Shown here piece after piece: positions 57,501-64,000 of a stretch of 64,000 nt of DNA (the first letter of the stretch is position 1; the number at the start of each line of letters is the position of its first letter). The stretch lies in the NCBI RefSeq assembly GCF_014639435.1, contig NZ_BMFZ01000003.1, forward strand, positions 62,001 to 126,000, written 5' to 3'. Made by a program: the position numbers and the translations under genes. The notes beneath the pieces are model-generated. The model was not told where the DNA came from. It did not search any database and saw only the letters and a list, made by a program, of their open reading frames with translations. The stretch is from Hafnia psychrotolerans (GTDB taxonomy: Bacteria; Pseudomonadota; Gammaproteobacteria; Enterobacterales; Enterobacteriaceae).

Positions 57501-58803
57501 CTATCACTAATACAGGTTTAGACATCGCATCGCTCCTCGCTATCTCGTGGGATAACGACTCTGTTGGGGGTTTTAGGGTCATCGCAGGCGTTTTCCCGTG
57601 ATGGGTTTCAGTGAGATTGAAAACGCTCAACGGCGCCTGCGGTATGGATGGATTGCCAAAGCGTGAGAAATAGTCCGGCCCGTCGCTGATATCGCCCCAC
57701 AGCAGCACGCCTTTCAGCTGGTTATCGCGCAGCAACAGGCGACGGTAGTGGCCGTCGAACGGGTCGAAGGTCGTGTGAATCTGTGCTTGCTGATCTCCGT
57801 GCAGCTCTCCGGCACAAAACAAGTCAATGCCGGTGACTTTCAGCCGCAGCGGTACGTTCTGTACTGTAAAGGGTTCAGCATCAACACCCGCCAGCCGCGC
57901 AGCCAGCGTGTCGGCCTGCTGCCAGCACGGCGCCACCAGGCCAAACGTCAGTTCACCTAACTGACAGCATTCGCCAATGGCCGAAATATGCGGATCGGAG
58001 GTGTGTAGCTTGTCGCTGACCAGAATGCCACGCGCACACTCCAGCCCGGCAGCCTGTGCCAGCGCGATATCCGGACGAACACCGGCGGCAACCACTACGC
58101 GCAGTGCCGGGATCTCACGGTCATCGCGCAGTTTAACCGCCTGAACGCTGCCGGTGTCGCTTGCGAGATAGGCGACGGTTTCCGCCTGCAACACCGTCTC
58201 AATGCCGCGCGATAACAGGCTGACGCGCAGCAGTTCAGCGGCGTGTTCATCAAGCAGCTGATCCATCAGATAGGGCCCGCGGTGCAAAATACTGACCTGC
58301 ATACCGCGCAATGCCAGCGCCGCCGCAGCTTCAACGCCTAGCACGCCACCCCCGATCACCACGGCTGGTTGCCCTGCATAATCCCCGCGCAAAATATTTT
58401 CGACGTCGTGTTGGTTGCGAAAGCCATAAATACCCGGTAAATCCATGCCAGGCAGACACGGCATAAAAGGCCGTGAACCGGTGGCGATCACCAGATGGTC
58501 GTAACGCAGCGACTGTTCGCGGACCAAGACGGTGCGAACTTCGCGATCAATGGCCGTCACCGGTGAACTCGCCATAAAAGTGACACCGTGACGTTCATAC
58601 CACTGCGCATCGTGCGTCATGATGTCATCAAAGCTTTTCTCGCCCGACAACACCGGCGTGAGCATGATGCGGTTGTAAGCGGCATGCGCTTCATCGCCAA
58701 TCATTAGGATGCGATAACGTGCCGGTGCCAGCTCGCACAGCGTTTCAACCAACCGCGCGCCCGCCATTCCGTTGCCAATCACCACCAGAGTGGGTTTGTC
58801 CAT
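54592..58803 (-). CDS. nasB: Fused NasC-NasB: nitrate reductase electron-transfer and nitrite reductase polypeptide
   Basis: 1403 residues from the ATG at 58803 (MDKPTLVVIGNGMAG); the frame is open further upstream into nasD but not conserved. Residues 1-385: FAD/NAD(P)H oxidoreductase like NasC. Residues 386-426: linker. From Met427 (MSKPVLVIAGHGMVG): NirB-type flavoprotein, BFD [2Fe-2S] (ICSCHNVSKSD near 850; ATGCGGC), then the siroheme/4Fe-4S reductase with CVGSNWC near 1066 and SGCTRECAEAQ. Residues about 1275-1395: NirD-like domain without Rieske Cys/His pairs. In Klebsiella nasC and nasB are separate genes. Met427 still has GAGGAG seven bases upstream, so separate NasB may also be made. 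Confidence 0.9.
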   Translation of the reverse strand: MDKPTLVVIGNGMAGARLVETLCELAPARYRILMIGDEAHAAYNRIMLTPVLSGEKSFDDIMTHDAQWYERHGVTFMASSPVTAIDREVRTVLVREQSLRYDHLVIATGSRPFMPCLPGMDLPGIYGFRNQHDVENILRGDYAGQPAVVIGGGVLGVEAAAALALRGMQVSILHRGPYLMDQLLDEHAAELLRVSLLSRGIETVLQAETVAYLASDTGSVQAVKLRDDREIPALRVVVAAGVRPDIALAQAAGLECARGILVSDKLHTSDPHISAIGECCQLGELTFGLVAPCWQQADTLAARLAGVDAEPFTVQNVPLRLKVTGIDLFCAGELHGDQQAQIHTTFDPFDGHYRRLLLRDNQLKGVLLWGDISDGPDYFSRFGNPSIPQAPLSVFNLTETHHGKTPAMTLKPPTESLSHEIARSDAMSKPVLVIAGHGMVGHHFLQQLVERELHLQYQVIVFAEEPSPAYDRVHLSEFFSGRSAESLSMVEAGFFESTGIELRLAHGIEHIDTLHRFVVDRQGRQTAYDLLVLATGSYPFVPPIPGNDAPGCLVYRTLEDLVAIQACAEQGTIGVVVGGGLLGLEAANALKHLGLQTHVVEFAPRLMGVQLDEGGAAMLRRKIEALGVQVHTGKETREIVAGETQRYRMQFADGSHLETDLVLFSAGIRPRDQLARECGLEVGPRGGIVINDQCRTSDPAIFAIGECALWNGQIFGLVAPGYQMARTLADTLSGSDVAFKGADMSTKLKLLGVEVASVGDAHGRTPGSQSYSWVDGPAEVYKKIVVSQDSKRLLGAVLVGDSNQYSTLLQMILNDMPLPASPEGLILPASAGAAPHSLGVAALPDGAQICSCHNVSKSDICDAVKGGCGDMAAIKSCTKAATGCGGCAALTKQVMEFALTEMGIDVKKDVCEHFAYSRQEIYHLVRMDNLRSFDELIARHGHGHGCEICKPLVGSILASCWNDYLLKPQHLPLQDTNDRYFANIQKDGTYSVVPRVPAGEITPDGLIAIGLVAKRYNLYTKITGGQRVDLFGARLEQLPEIWQQLVDAGFETGHAYGKSLRTVKSCVGSNWCRYGVQDSTALALQLESRYKGLRSPHKIKMAVSGCTRECAEAQSKDVGVIATDKGWNLYVCGNGGMKPRHADLLAQDMSTEALIRTVDRFLMFYIRTADRLQRTSTWMDNLEGGMDYLRQVVLEDSLNIGAELESEMNAVVGTYQCEWQTTLADPDRLALFRPFVNSNQPDEAVVMVEERQQVRPANAEERAALKPVVVNQPVIAVQGWVDVCELSEIPANAGMAARLANRQIALFHLPDHPQQVFALSNHEPDSDANVLARGLVGDVKGEPVVISPLYKQRFRLLDGRSMDDAHSALSVWPVKVDGGRVWVQEQPLNRVARVPENIETVSL

Positions 58804-58825
58804 TGCGCTCACCCCGCCAGTTGAC

Positions 58826-59623
58826 TCAGACCACAGCCTGGTGTTTTTCATACAGAAATTGCAGCACCTGCTGACGGTACTGGTGGAACATGTGATCGTT
58901 AGCCAGCGCCAGACGCGATCGCGGGCGCTCCAGCGCCACCTGCAACACCTCACCGACTTTCGCCGCCGGGCCGTTGGTCATCATCATCACGCGGTCGGAA
59001 AGCAGCACCGCTTCGTCAACGTCGTGAGTGATCAACAAAATAGTGGTTTTCAGCCGCGACTGGATTTCCATCACTGCATCCTGCAAATGGGCGCGGTTTA
59101 ACGCATCAAGCGCACCGAAGGGTTCGTCCATTAGCAACACTTTCGGTTTCATCGCCAACGCACGGGCAATTCCCACACGCTGTTTCATCCCACCGGAAAT
59201 CTCGCCGGGACGTTTGTCCATCGCGTGGCTCATGTGCACCAGCGCCAGGTTGTGTTCGATCCACTCGCGCATCTCGCTTTTGCTCATTTGGCCCTTAAAC
59301 ACCTGATGGACGGCCAGCGCGACATTGTCATAGGTGCTCAGCCACGGCAGCAGTGAATGGTTCTGGAACACCACGCCACGCTCAGGACCAGGGCCGTTAA
59401 TTTCCTGATTATCACAGAGCAGTACACCACCGGTCGGGCGGCTCAGTCCGGCGATCAGGTTCAGCAAGGTGGACTTCCCGCAGCCGGAATGGCCGATCAG
59501 GCTGACGGTTTCGCCTTTTGCGATCTCAAAACTGACGTTGTCGAGCGCCAGAAACGGGCCTTTGGCGGTCGGAAAACTCTGCGTCACGTTCTCTACGCGG
59601 ATAATGGCTTTGTCATTTTTCAT
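58826..59623 (-). CDS. nasD: Nitrate ABC transporter ATP-binding protein
   Basis: 265 residues. Walker A GHSGCGKST, signature ISGGMKQRVGIARAL, Walker B VLLMDEPFGALDAL and switch LITHDVDEA. NrtD/SsuB-type ATPase of the nitrate/nitrite importer. Start ten bases after the permease stop. Confidence 0.95.
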   Translation of the reverse strand: MKNDKAIIRVENVTQSFPTAKGPFLALDNVSFEIAKGETVSLIGHSGCGKSTLLNLIAGLSRPTGGVLLCDNQEINGPGPERGVVFQNHSLLPWLSTYDNVALAVHQVFKGQMSKSEMREWIEHNLALVHMSHAMDKRPGEISGGMKQRVGIARALAMKPKVLLMDEPFGALDALNRAHLQDAVMEIQSRLKTTILLITHDVDEAVLLSDRVMMMTNGPAAKVGEVLQVALERPRSRLALANDHMFHQYRQQVLQFLYEKHQAVV

Positions 59624-59632
59624 CTCTGGCTC

Positions 59633-60541
59633 CTAACGGTTGTCATAGCTAAAACGGCGGGCAATGGCCATCAGGCTCAGTTCCAGTAACATGCCCACCA
59701 CGCCGATCAGCAGGATCGCGATGATGATGTTCTCCACGTTCAGATTGTTCCATTCGTTCCAGATCCAAAAACCAATACCCACGCCGCCAGTCAGCATTTC
59801 TGCTGCAACAATCACCAGCCAGGCAATGCCAATCGATAAACGAGCACCGGTCAGGATGTAAGGCAGTACGGCCGGAAACAGGATTTTGCGCATGACGGTG
59901 AATTCACTGAGTTTCAGCACCCGTGCGACATTGAGGTAATCCTGTGGAATACGTATCACACCTTCAGCGGTGTTAAGGATCATCGGCCAGATCGAGCAGA
60001 TGAAAATGGTCCACGCCGACGCGGGTTCGGCTCGCTGAAACAGCAGCAAGCCAATCGGTAGCCAGGCCAGCGGGCTAACCGGGCGCAGTAATGAGATGAT
60101 CGGGTTGAGCATGTTGGCGACAAAGCGGAAGCGGCCAATCAGGAAGCCAGTCGGAATACCGATCAGCGCCGCCAGCCCGAAGCCGATTGCCACACGTTTC
60201 AGCGACGCCAGCACGTTCCAGCCGATGCCCATATCGTTAGGACCGGCGATGTAAAAGGGATCGGCAAAAATCACTTTCGCCGCTTCCCAGGTTTTCAGCG
60301 GTGTCGGAAACCCTTTACTGCTAAGGGCGGCAATCTGCCAGAGGGCAATCAGCACCATCGCACCCAGAATGCCCGGAACGATTTTTTGCATCATGCTGCG
60401 CAGAATGGCCCGGAGCTTAGCCCCGAACGGCGACGTCGCCACGACCGACGAGGCCACAGCAGCGGGTTTGAGCGGGAGGATCTCAGCACTTTCCGGCTCA
60501 GCGCCCAGTGCGACAATATTGGTTTTGGCGTTAACAGACAT
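59633..60541 (-). CDS. nasE: Nitrate ABC transporter permease
   Basis: 302 residues from the ATG at 60541, which has GTGAGG eight bases upstream; a GTG at 60553, flush with the previous stop, is the alternative. About six helices and the EAA-type loop LSEFTVMRKILFPAVLPYI. NrtB family inner-membrane subunit. The N-terminal 55 residues are soluble and Ala/Pro-rich. Confidence 0.93.
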   Translation of the reverse strand: MSVNAKTNIVALGAEPESAEILPLKPAAVASSVVATSPFGAKLRAILRSMMQKIVPGILGAMVLIALWQIAALSSKGFPTPLKTWEAAKVIFADPFYIAGPNDMGIGWNVLASLKRVAIGFGLAALIGIPTGFLIGRFRFVANMLNPIISLLRPVSPLAWLPIGLLLFQRAEPASAWTIFICSIWPMILNTAEGVIRIPQDYLNVARVLKLSEFTVMRKILFPAVLPYILTGARLSIGIAWLVIVAAEMLTGGVGIGFWIWNEWNNLNVENIIIAILLIGVVGMLLELSLMAIARRFSYDNR

Positions 60542-60553
60542 TATCGGCCTCAC

Positions 60554-61816
60554 TTAGCGTTTCATGGCAAAACTGTTGGCGTATTCAGCAGGGTTGCTGC
60601 CATCCCAGACTTTTCCGTCAAGCAATGTGCTGCTGCGCATGTCGCTGGATGGCAGATTAATGCCACCCACCGCCGTCGCTGCCTGCTTGTAAACGTCGAT
60701 GCGGTTAATCTTTTTGGCCACCGCCAGATAGTCAGGATCGGCATCGAGCAGTCCCCAGCGTTTGTGCTGAGTCAGGAACCACATACCGTCAGAGAGATAC
60801 GGGTAACTGACCGCGCCATCGTTGAAGAAGCGCATGCTGTGGGCATCTTTCCACTTTTTGCCCAACCCGTTTTCGTAATCACCCAGCATCCGTCCCTGAA
60901 TGGTTTCTGCGGAGGTATTGATGTAGGCACGCGCCGCCACAACCTGCGCGGTTTCAATGCGGTTGGCATCGGAGGTGTCAATCCAGCGGGACGCATCCAA
61001 CACGGCAGCGGTCAGCGCGCGGGCCGCGTTGGGATTAGCCGCGACCCAGGAAGAGGTCGTGCCAAGCACTTTCTCAGGATGATCCGGCCAGATTTCCTGC
61101 GAAGTGACTGCAGTAAAGCCGATGTTGTCAAGAATGGCGCGCTGGTTCCAGGGTTCACCGACGCAGAAACCGCTCATGTTGCCGATTTTCATGTTCACCA
61201 CCATTTGTGGCGGCGGGACCACAACGTTGCGCACATCGTTAAACGGATGAATGCCAGCGTTGGCCAGCCAGTAATAGAGCCACATGGCGTGCGTGCCGGT
61301 AGGAAAGGTTTGCGCAAAGGTATAGGTGCCTTTGGCGCTGGCATCGACGACGTGTTTCAGCGAAGCCGCATCGGTGACACCGGCCTGCTTCATCTGGTTG
61401 GAGAGCGTGATCGCCTGACCGTTGTTGTTGATTGTCATCAGCGTCGCCATGTCATGCTGTGGGCCGGAAACGCCGAGCTGCAAGCCGTACACTAACCCGT
61501 ACAGGACGTGCGCGGCATCGAGCTCGCCGGAGACGAGTTTGTCACGCACCGACGCCCAGCTTGATTCTTTGCTGGGGATGATCTTAATGCCGTACTTCTC
61601 ATCAAACTTTTTCACCGCCGCCATCACCACCGAGGCGCAGTCCGTTAATGGAATAAAGCCCACGCGGATCTCTTTCTTCTCCGGCGCATCAGAACCCGCG
61701 GCCCAAACGCTATTCATAAAGCCCGGCATCATCATGCTGCCGCCCAGTGCCGCGCTGCCGGCAATAAAGCGGCGGCGGGAAAATTGCCCCAGAGGTTTCT
61801 TATCATCTTGCTTCAT
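60554..61816 (-). CDS. nasF: Periplasmic nitrate-binding protein
   Basis: 420 residues. Twin-arginine signal SRRRFIAG (13-20) followed by a hydrophobic stretch, then a CmpA/NrtA-type binding protein: VGFIPLTDCASVVMA, KESSWASVRDKL, PQMVVNMKIGNMSGFCVGEPW. It delivers nitrate to NasED. First structural gene of the operon, 30 bases after the leader terminator. Confidence 0.95.
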   Translation of the reverse strand: MKQDDKKPLGQFSRRRFIAGSAALGGSMMMPGFMNSVWAAGSDAPEKKEIRVGFIPLTDCASVVMAAVKKFDEKYGIKIIPSKESSWASVRDKLVSGELDAAHVLYGLVYGLQLGVSGPQHDMATLMTINNNGQAITLSNQMKQAGVTDAASLKHVVDASAKGTYTFAQTFPTGTHAMWLYYWLANAGIHPFNDVRNVVVPPPQMVVNMKIGNMSGFCVGEPWNQRAILDNIGFTAVTSQEIWPDHPEKVLGTTSSWVAANPNAARALTAAVLDASRWIDTSDANRIETAQVVAARAYINTSAETIQGRMLGDYENGLGKKWKDAHSMRFFNDGAVSYPYLSDGMWFLTQHKRWGLLDADPDYLAVAKKINRIDVYKQAATAVGGINLPSSDMRSSTLLDGKVWDGSNPAEYANSFAMKR

Positions 61817-61845
61817 TGCGGCTTCCTGTACGTTGAAAAATGAGC

Positions 61846-61894
61846 AAAAAAAAGCGTCCAGTTAGCGCTCAGTTTCCTGAACGCTAACGGACGC
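61846..61894 (-). terminator. Leader terminator of the nas operon (antitermination target)
   Basis: Read leftward: GCGTCC-GTTAGCG-TTCAG, loop GAAA, CTGA-GCGCTAAC-TGGACGC, then eight Us (A run at 61846-61853). A strong intrinsic terminator standing before nasF. Its 5' arm is shared with the second hexaloop hairpin, so the two structures exclude each other. Confidence 0.92.
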
Positions 61895-61932
61895 CTTTAT
61901 CCGTGATCCTGACTAAACCGCCATTGGCTTAG
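61887..61932 (-). promoter_or_regulatory. NasR (ANTAR) RNA antiterminator: two hexaloop hairpins
   Basis: Read leftward, hairpin 1 (61913-61932) is CTAAGCC, loop AATGGC, GGTTTAG. Hairpin 2 (61887-61904) is ACGGAT, loop AAAGGC, GTCCGT. Both loops have six bases with A at position 1 and G at position 4, the ANTAR signature. Hairpin 2 occupies the 5' arm of the terminator. NasR bound with nitrate should stabilise this pair and let transcription pass. Confidence 0.85.
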
Positions 61933-61952
61933 TGCTTATGTATTAATGATAA

Positions 61953-61968
61953 TGCAACCCCTATGCCA
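61953..61968 (-). promoter_or_regulatory. Sigma-54 promoter of the nas operon
   Basis: Read leftward: TGGCAT-AGGGG-TTGCA, an exact -24 (GG) / -12 (GC) element with correct spacing. Transcription would start near 61941, just before hairpin 1 of the leader. Confidence 0.88.
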
Positions 61969-62063
61969 ACTTGATCTGGCACTTTAGAATCAATCAATTA
62001 GTGATGGCACACCGTCGATTGCCCCTTTTTGTGCACCGGATTAGCACCTAACACACACCTTGA

Positions 62064-62082
62064 TGGCACATAAACAGTGCAA
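62064..62082. promoter_or_regulatory. Candidate NtrC enhancer site
   Basis: TGGCAC-ATAAACA-GTGCAA keeps the GCAC-N7-GTGC symmetry of NtrC sites. Its centre lies about 130 bases upstream of the predicted start, a normal enhancer distance. Other GCACC half-sites are seen at 62030-62047. Confidence 0.6.
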
Positions 62083-62128
62083 CTACTCCGAATGGAGTAG
62101 TCTGGTGACTTCCCTGCCTGATGAGGCA

Positions 62129-63361
62129 CTATATCCCCTTCCTGGCTAACACCTCGGCCACCGACAGCATCGCTTCGGCAATCTGCGGCAACTTTTTATT
62201 CTGGTTCATTGCCATGTCGCGCAGGGTTTTGTGTGCCTGCGGTTCGGTCATACCCTGATATTGCATCAGCCAGCCTTTAGCACGTTCAACCAACTTACGT
62301 TCGGCCAGCGTGGTGCGAAGCCCTGCCAGTTCGGCATCGAGCGCCTGTAGCTGGCGTGATTGCTGCTCAACCAGTTCGAGGATTGCACGGCTGAGCTGCG
62401 GCGGGATCAGCGCCGCATAGTGGTTATCCTGCTGAGGCATCTGTCCGATCTCCTGCTGCTGCAATGCACACGACACCTCTGCGTCACGGATCCGCTGGCG
62501 GCAGCACTCCATCAGAATACCCTCCAGCACATCCTCGACAGTTTTCATGGCGTCGATTCGCACCGTGGTCACATCAAACCAGCGCAGTGCCATATCACAG
62601 GCCTCTGCGTTAGTTGTTGTGCAGGTGCAGGCGATGCGTCGGAAACGCTCGAACTCACTGCTGTCGGCACGTATCTGCTGCCGCCACAGTGCCAGAGCGC
62701 GTGGGTCGGCAAACTCCGTGAAGGTTTGAAAACAGCGCTCCTGACCTTCGATCAGCGCCAGAAGTTGCTGATGTGCATGCTCATCAAAATACTGCCCCGC
62801 AAAACCCGCCGCGCCCAGCGCGCGTTCCTGGCCGGCCAGCTCTTTGCCTTGCATAAAACTGAACATCGCCAGCAAGGCACGTGAAACCGTGGGGTCACCC
62901 GAGGTGTCGGCCGCTTCAAATACCAACGCCAGATGGGTACGGATCACCTCGCTATAGTGATTCATCGCATCGGGCTGGCTGATATTCAGCGTCTGAATCT
63001 GTTGGCGCAATGGTGGCAATGTGCTCAGACTGTGCAACACGGTGGCAATGCGGCTGAACAACCGTGACGCGTTCGCCACGGTATGTCCATTAAGTGCATG
63101 ACCGCTGAGGTCCAGCGCGATCAGATGCTGATTCACCGCCTGCTCGGCCAGTTGAACCTGCAATGCCCGTTCGCTCAACTGGTCGCCCCATATTTCGCCC
63201 TGAGAACAGAGATAAATGTTCGAGCTACCTCGCTCGCGTTGCAGGACGTGAATCAGCTGGCTGACCGCACCGACCAGTTGGCCCATCTGCAACAGCTGTT
63301 GCAGATCGATAATTTCACGTTTCTTCGATGCCAGTACAAAATCAAGCGCAGAAAGGACCAT
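62129..63361 (-). CDS. nasR: Nitrate/nitrite-responsive antiterminator NasR
   Basis: 410 residues from the ATG at 63361; a TTG at 63391 would add ten. N-terminal NIT sensor domain (about 25-300, all-helical, with LIHVLQRERGSSNIYL) and C-terminal ANTAR RNA-binding domain (about 350-405, ERKLVERAKGWLMQYQGMTEPQA). It binds nitrate and then the leader hairpins found at 61887-61932. Transcribed in the same direction as nasF and 312 bases upstream of it. A CTACTCC/GGAGTAG hairpin at 62083-62100 follows its stop. Confidence 0.94.
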   Translation of the reverse strand: MVLSALDFVLASKKREIIDLQQLLQMGQLVGAVSQLIHVLQRERGSSNIYLCSQGEIWGDQLSERALQVQLAEQAVNQHLIALDLSGHALNGHTVANASRLFSRIATVLHSLSTLPPLRQQIQTLNISQPDAMNHYSEVIRTHLALVFEAADTSGDPTVSRALLAMFSFMQGKELAGQERALGAAGFAGQYFDEHAHQQLLALIEGQERCFQTFTEFADPRALALWRQQIRADSSEFERFRRIACTCTTTNAEACDMALRWFDVTTVRIDAMKTVEDVLEGILMECCRQRIRDAEVSCALQQQEIGQMPQQDNHYAALIPPQLSRAILELVEQQSRQLQALDAELAGLRTTLAERKLVERAKGWLMQYQGMTEPQAHKTLRDMAMNQNKKLPQIAEAMLSVAEVLARKGI

Positions 63362-63525
63362 AGAGGAACCGGATGCAATGGAGAGGTTCAAGAGATAAGC
63401 AAGAAGTGTGCCGGAGAGTGGAGTAAGAGGAGCGCAAGGATGCGCTCCATCGATTGATAGCCCGTGTCTTCAACGCAGCCTTGCTGAAGAAACAGCCTAA
63501 AGAACAACAAGGTATTCAGACGAGG

Positions 63526-64000
<475 letters not shown>

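Overview
The window is a chromosomal segment of a gammaproteobacterium of the order Enterobacterales. The right two thirds carry a conserved enterobacterial backbone (cutC, yecM, argS, murJ, rimJ, grxB, ghrA, two tRNA-Ser, dauA, the hemA-prfA-prmC-sirB2-sirB1-kdsA operon, lolB, ispE, prs, pth, ychF). Gene content and order best suit Yersiniaceae or a close relative such as the Rahnella/Rouxiella group. That placement is inference; no marker here fixes the genus.

Positions 1-20,890 are an accessory, more AT-rich island specialised in phage defence and recombination. From left to right it holds: the end of an unknown gene; a 33-codon HsdM (type I methylase) fragment that runs straight into a Gabija pair (gajA-gajB); the decayed remains of an MqsA-type antitoxin and a second antitoxin-like regulator; a four-gene, leftward operon of three large tyrosine-recombinase-like proteins plus one small helical protein, resembling the gin operon of GInt elements; and a complete type III CBASS locus. 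In the CBASS locus a WYL repressor (CapW) and a SLOG-nucleosidase effector are read leftward. The CD-NTase, HORMA protein, TRIP13-like ATPase, DEDDh exonuclease and a small membrane protein are read rightward. About 1.7 kb of decayed DNA follows, with an IS3-family orfA relic and a lone LexA box, and then an acyltransferase-3 gene with its own terminator.

From about 21.0 kb the backbone resumes: copper homeostasis (cutC), a C-S lyase, argS, murJ, mviM/yceH/rimJ, grxB, yceB, ycdY-ycdX-ghrA, and two near-identical tRNA-Ser(GGA) genes, each with its own promoter and a 23-24 bp perfect-palindrome terminator. Next come dauA, the kdsA-to-hemA operon, divergent lolB-ispE-prs, ychH, pth, a second SulP transporter, ychF, a CopD-like membrane protein and an EamA transporter.

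The last 13 kb is an assimilatory nitrate operon, all leftward: nasR, then nasF-nasE-nasD (ABC uptake), a nasC-nasB(-nirD) fusion of 1403 codons, nasA and cobA (siroheme synthesis). Its control region can be read from the sequence: an NtrC-like site, a perfect sigma-54 -24/-12 promoter, two tandem hexaloop hairpins of the ANTAR type and an overlapping intrinsic terminator. This is the layout expected for nitrogen limitation acting at the promoter and nitrate (NasR) acting by antitermination. The window ends inside a 6-phospho-beta-glucosidase gene.
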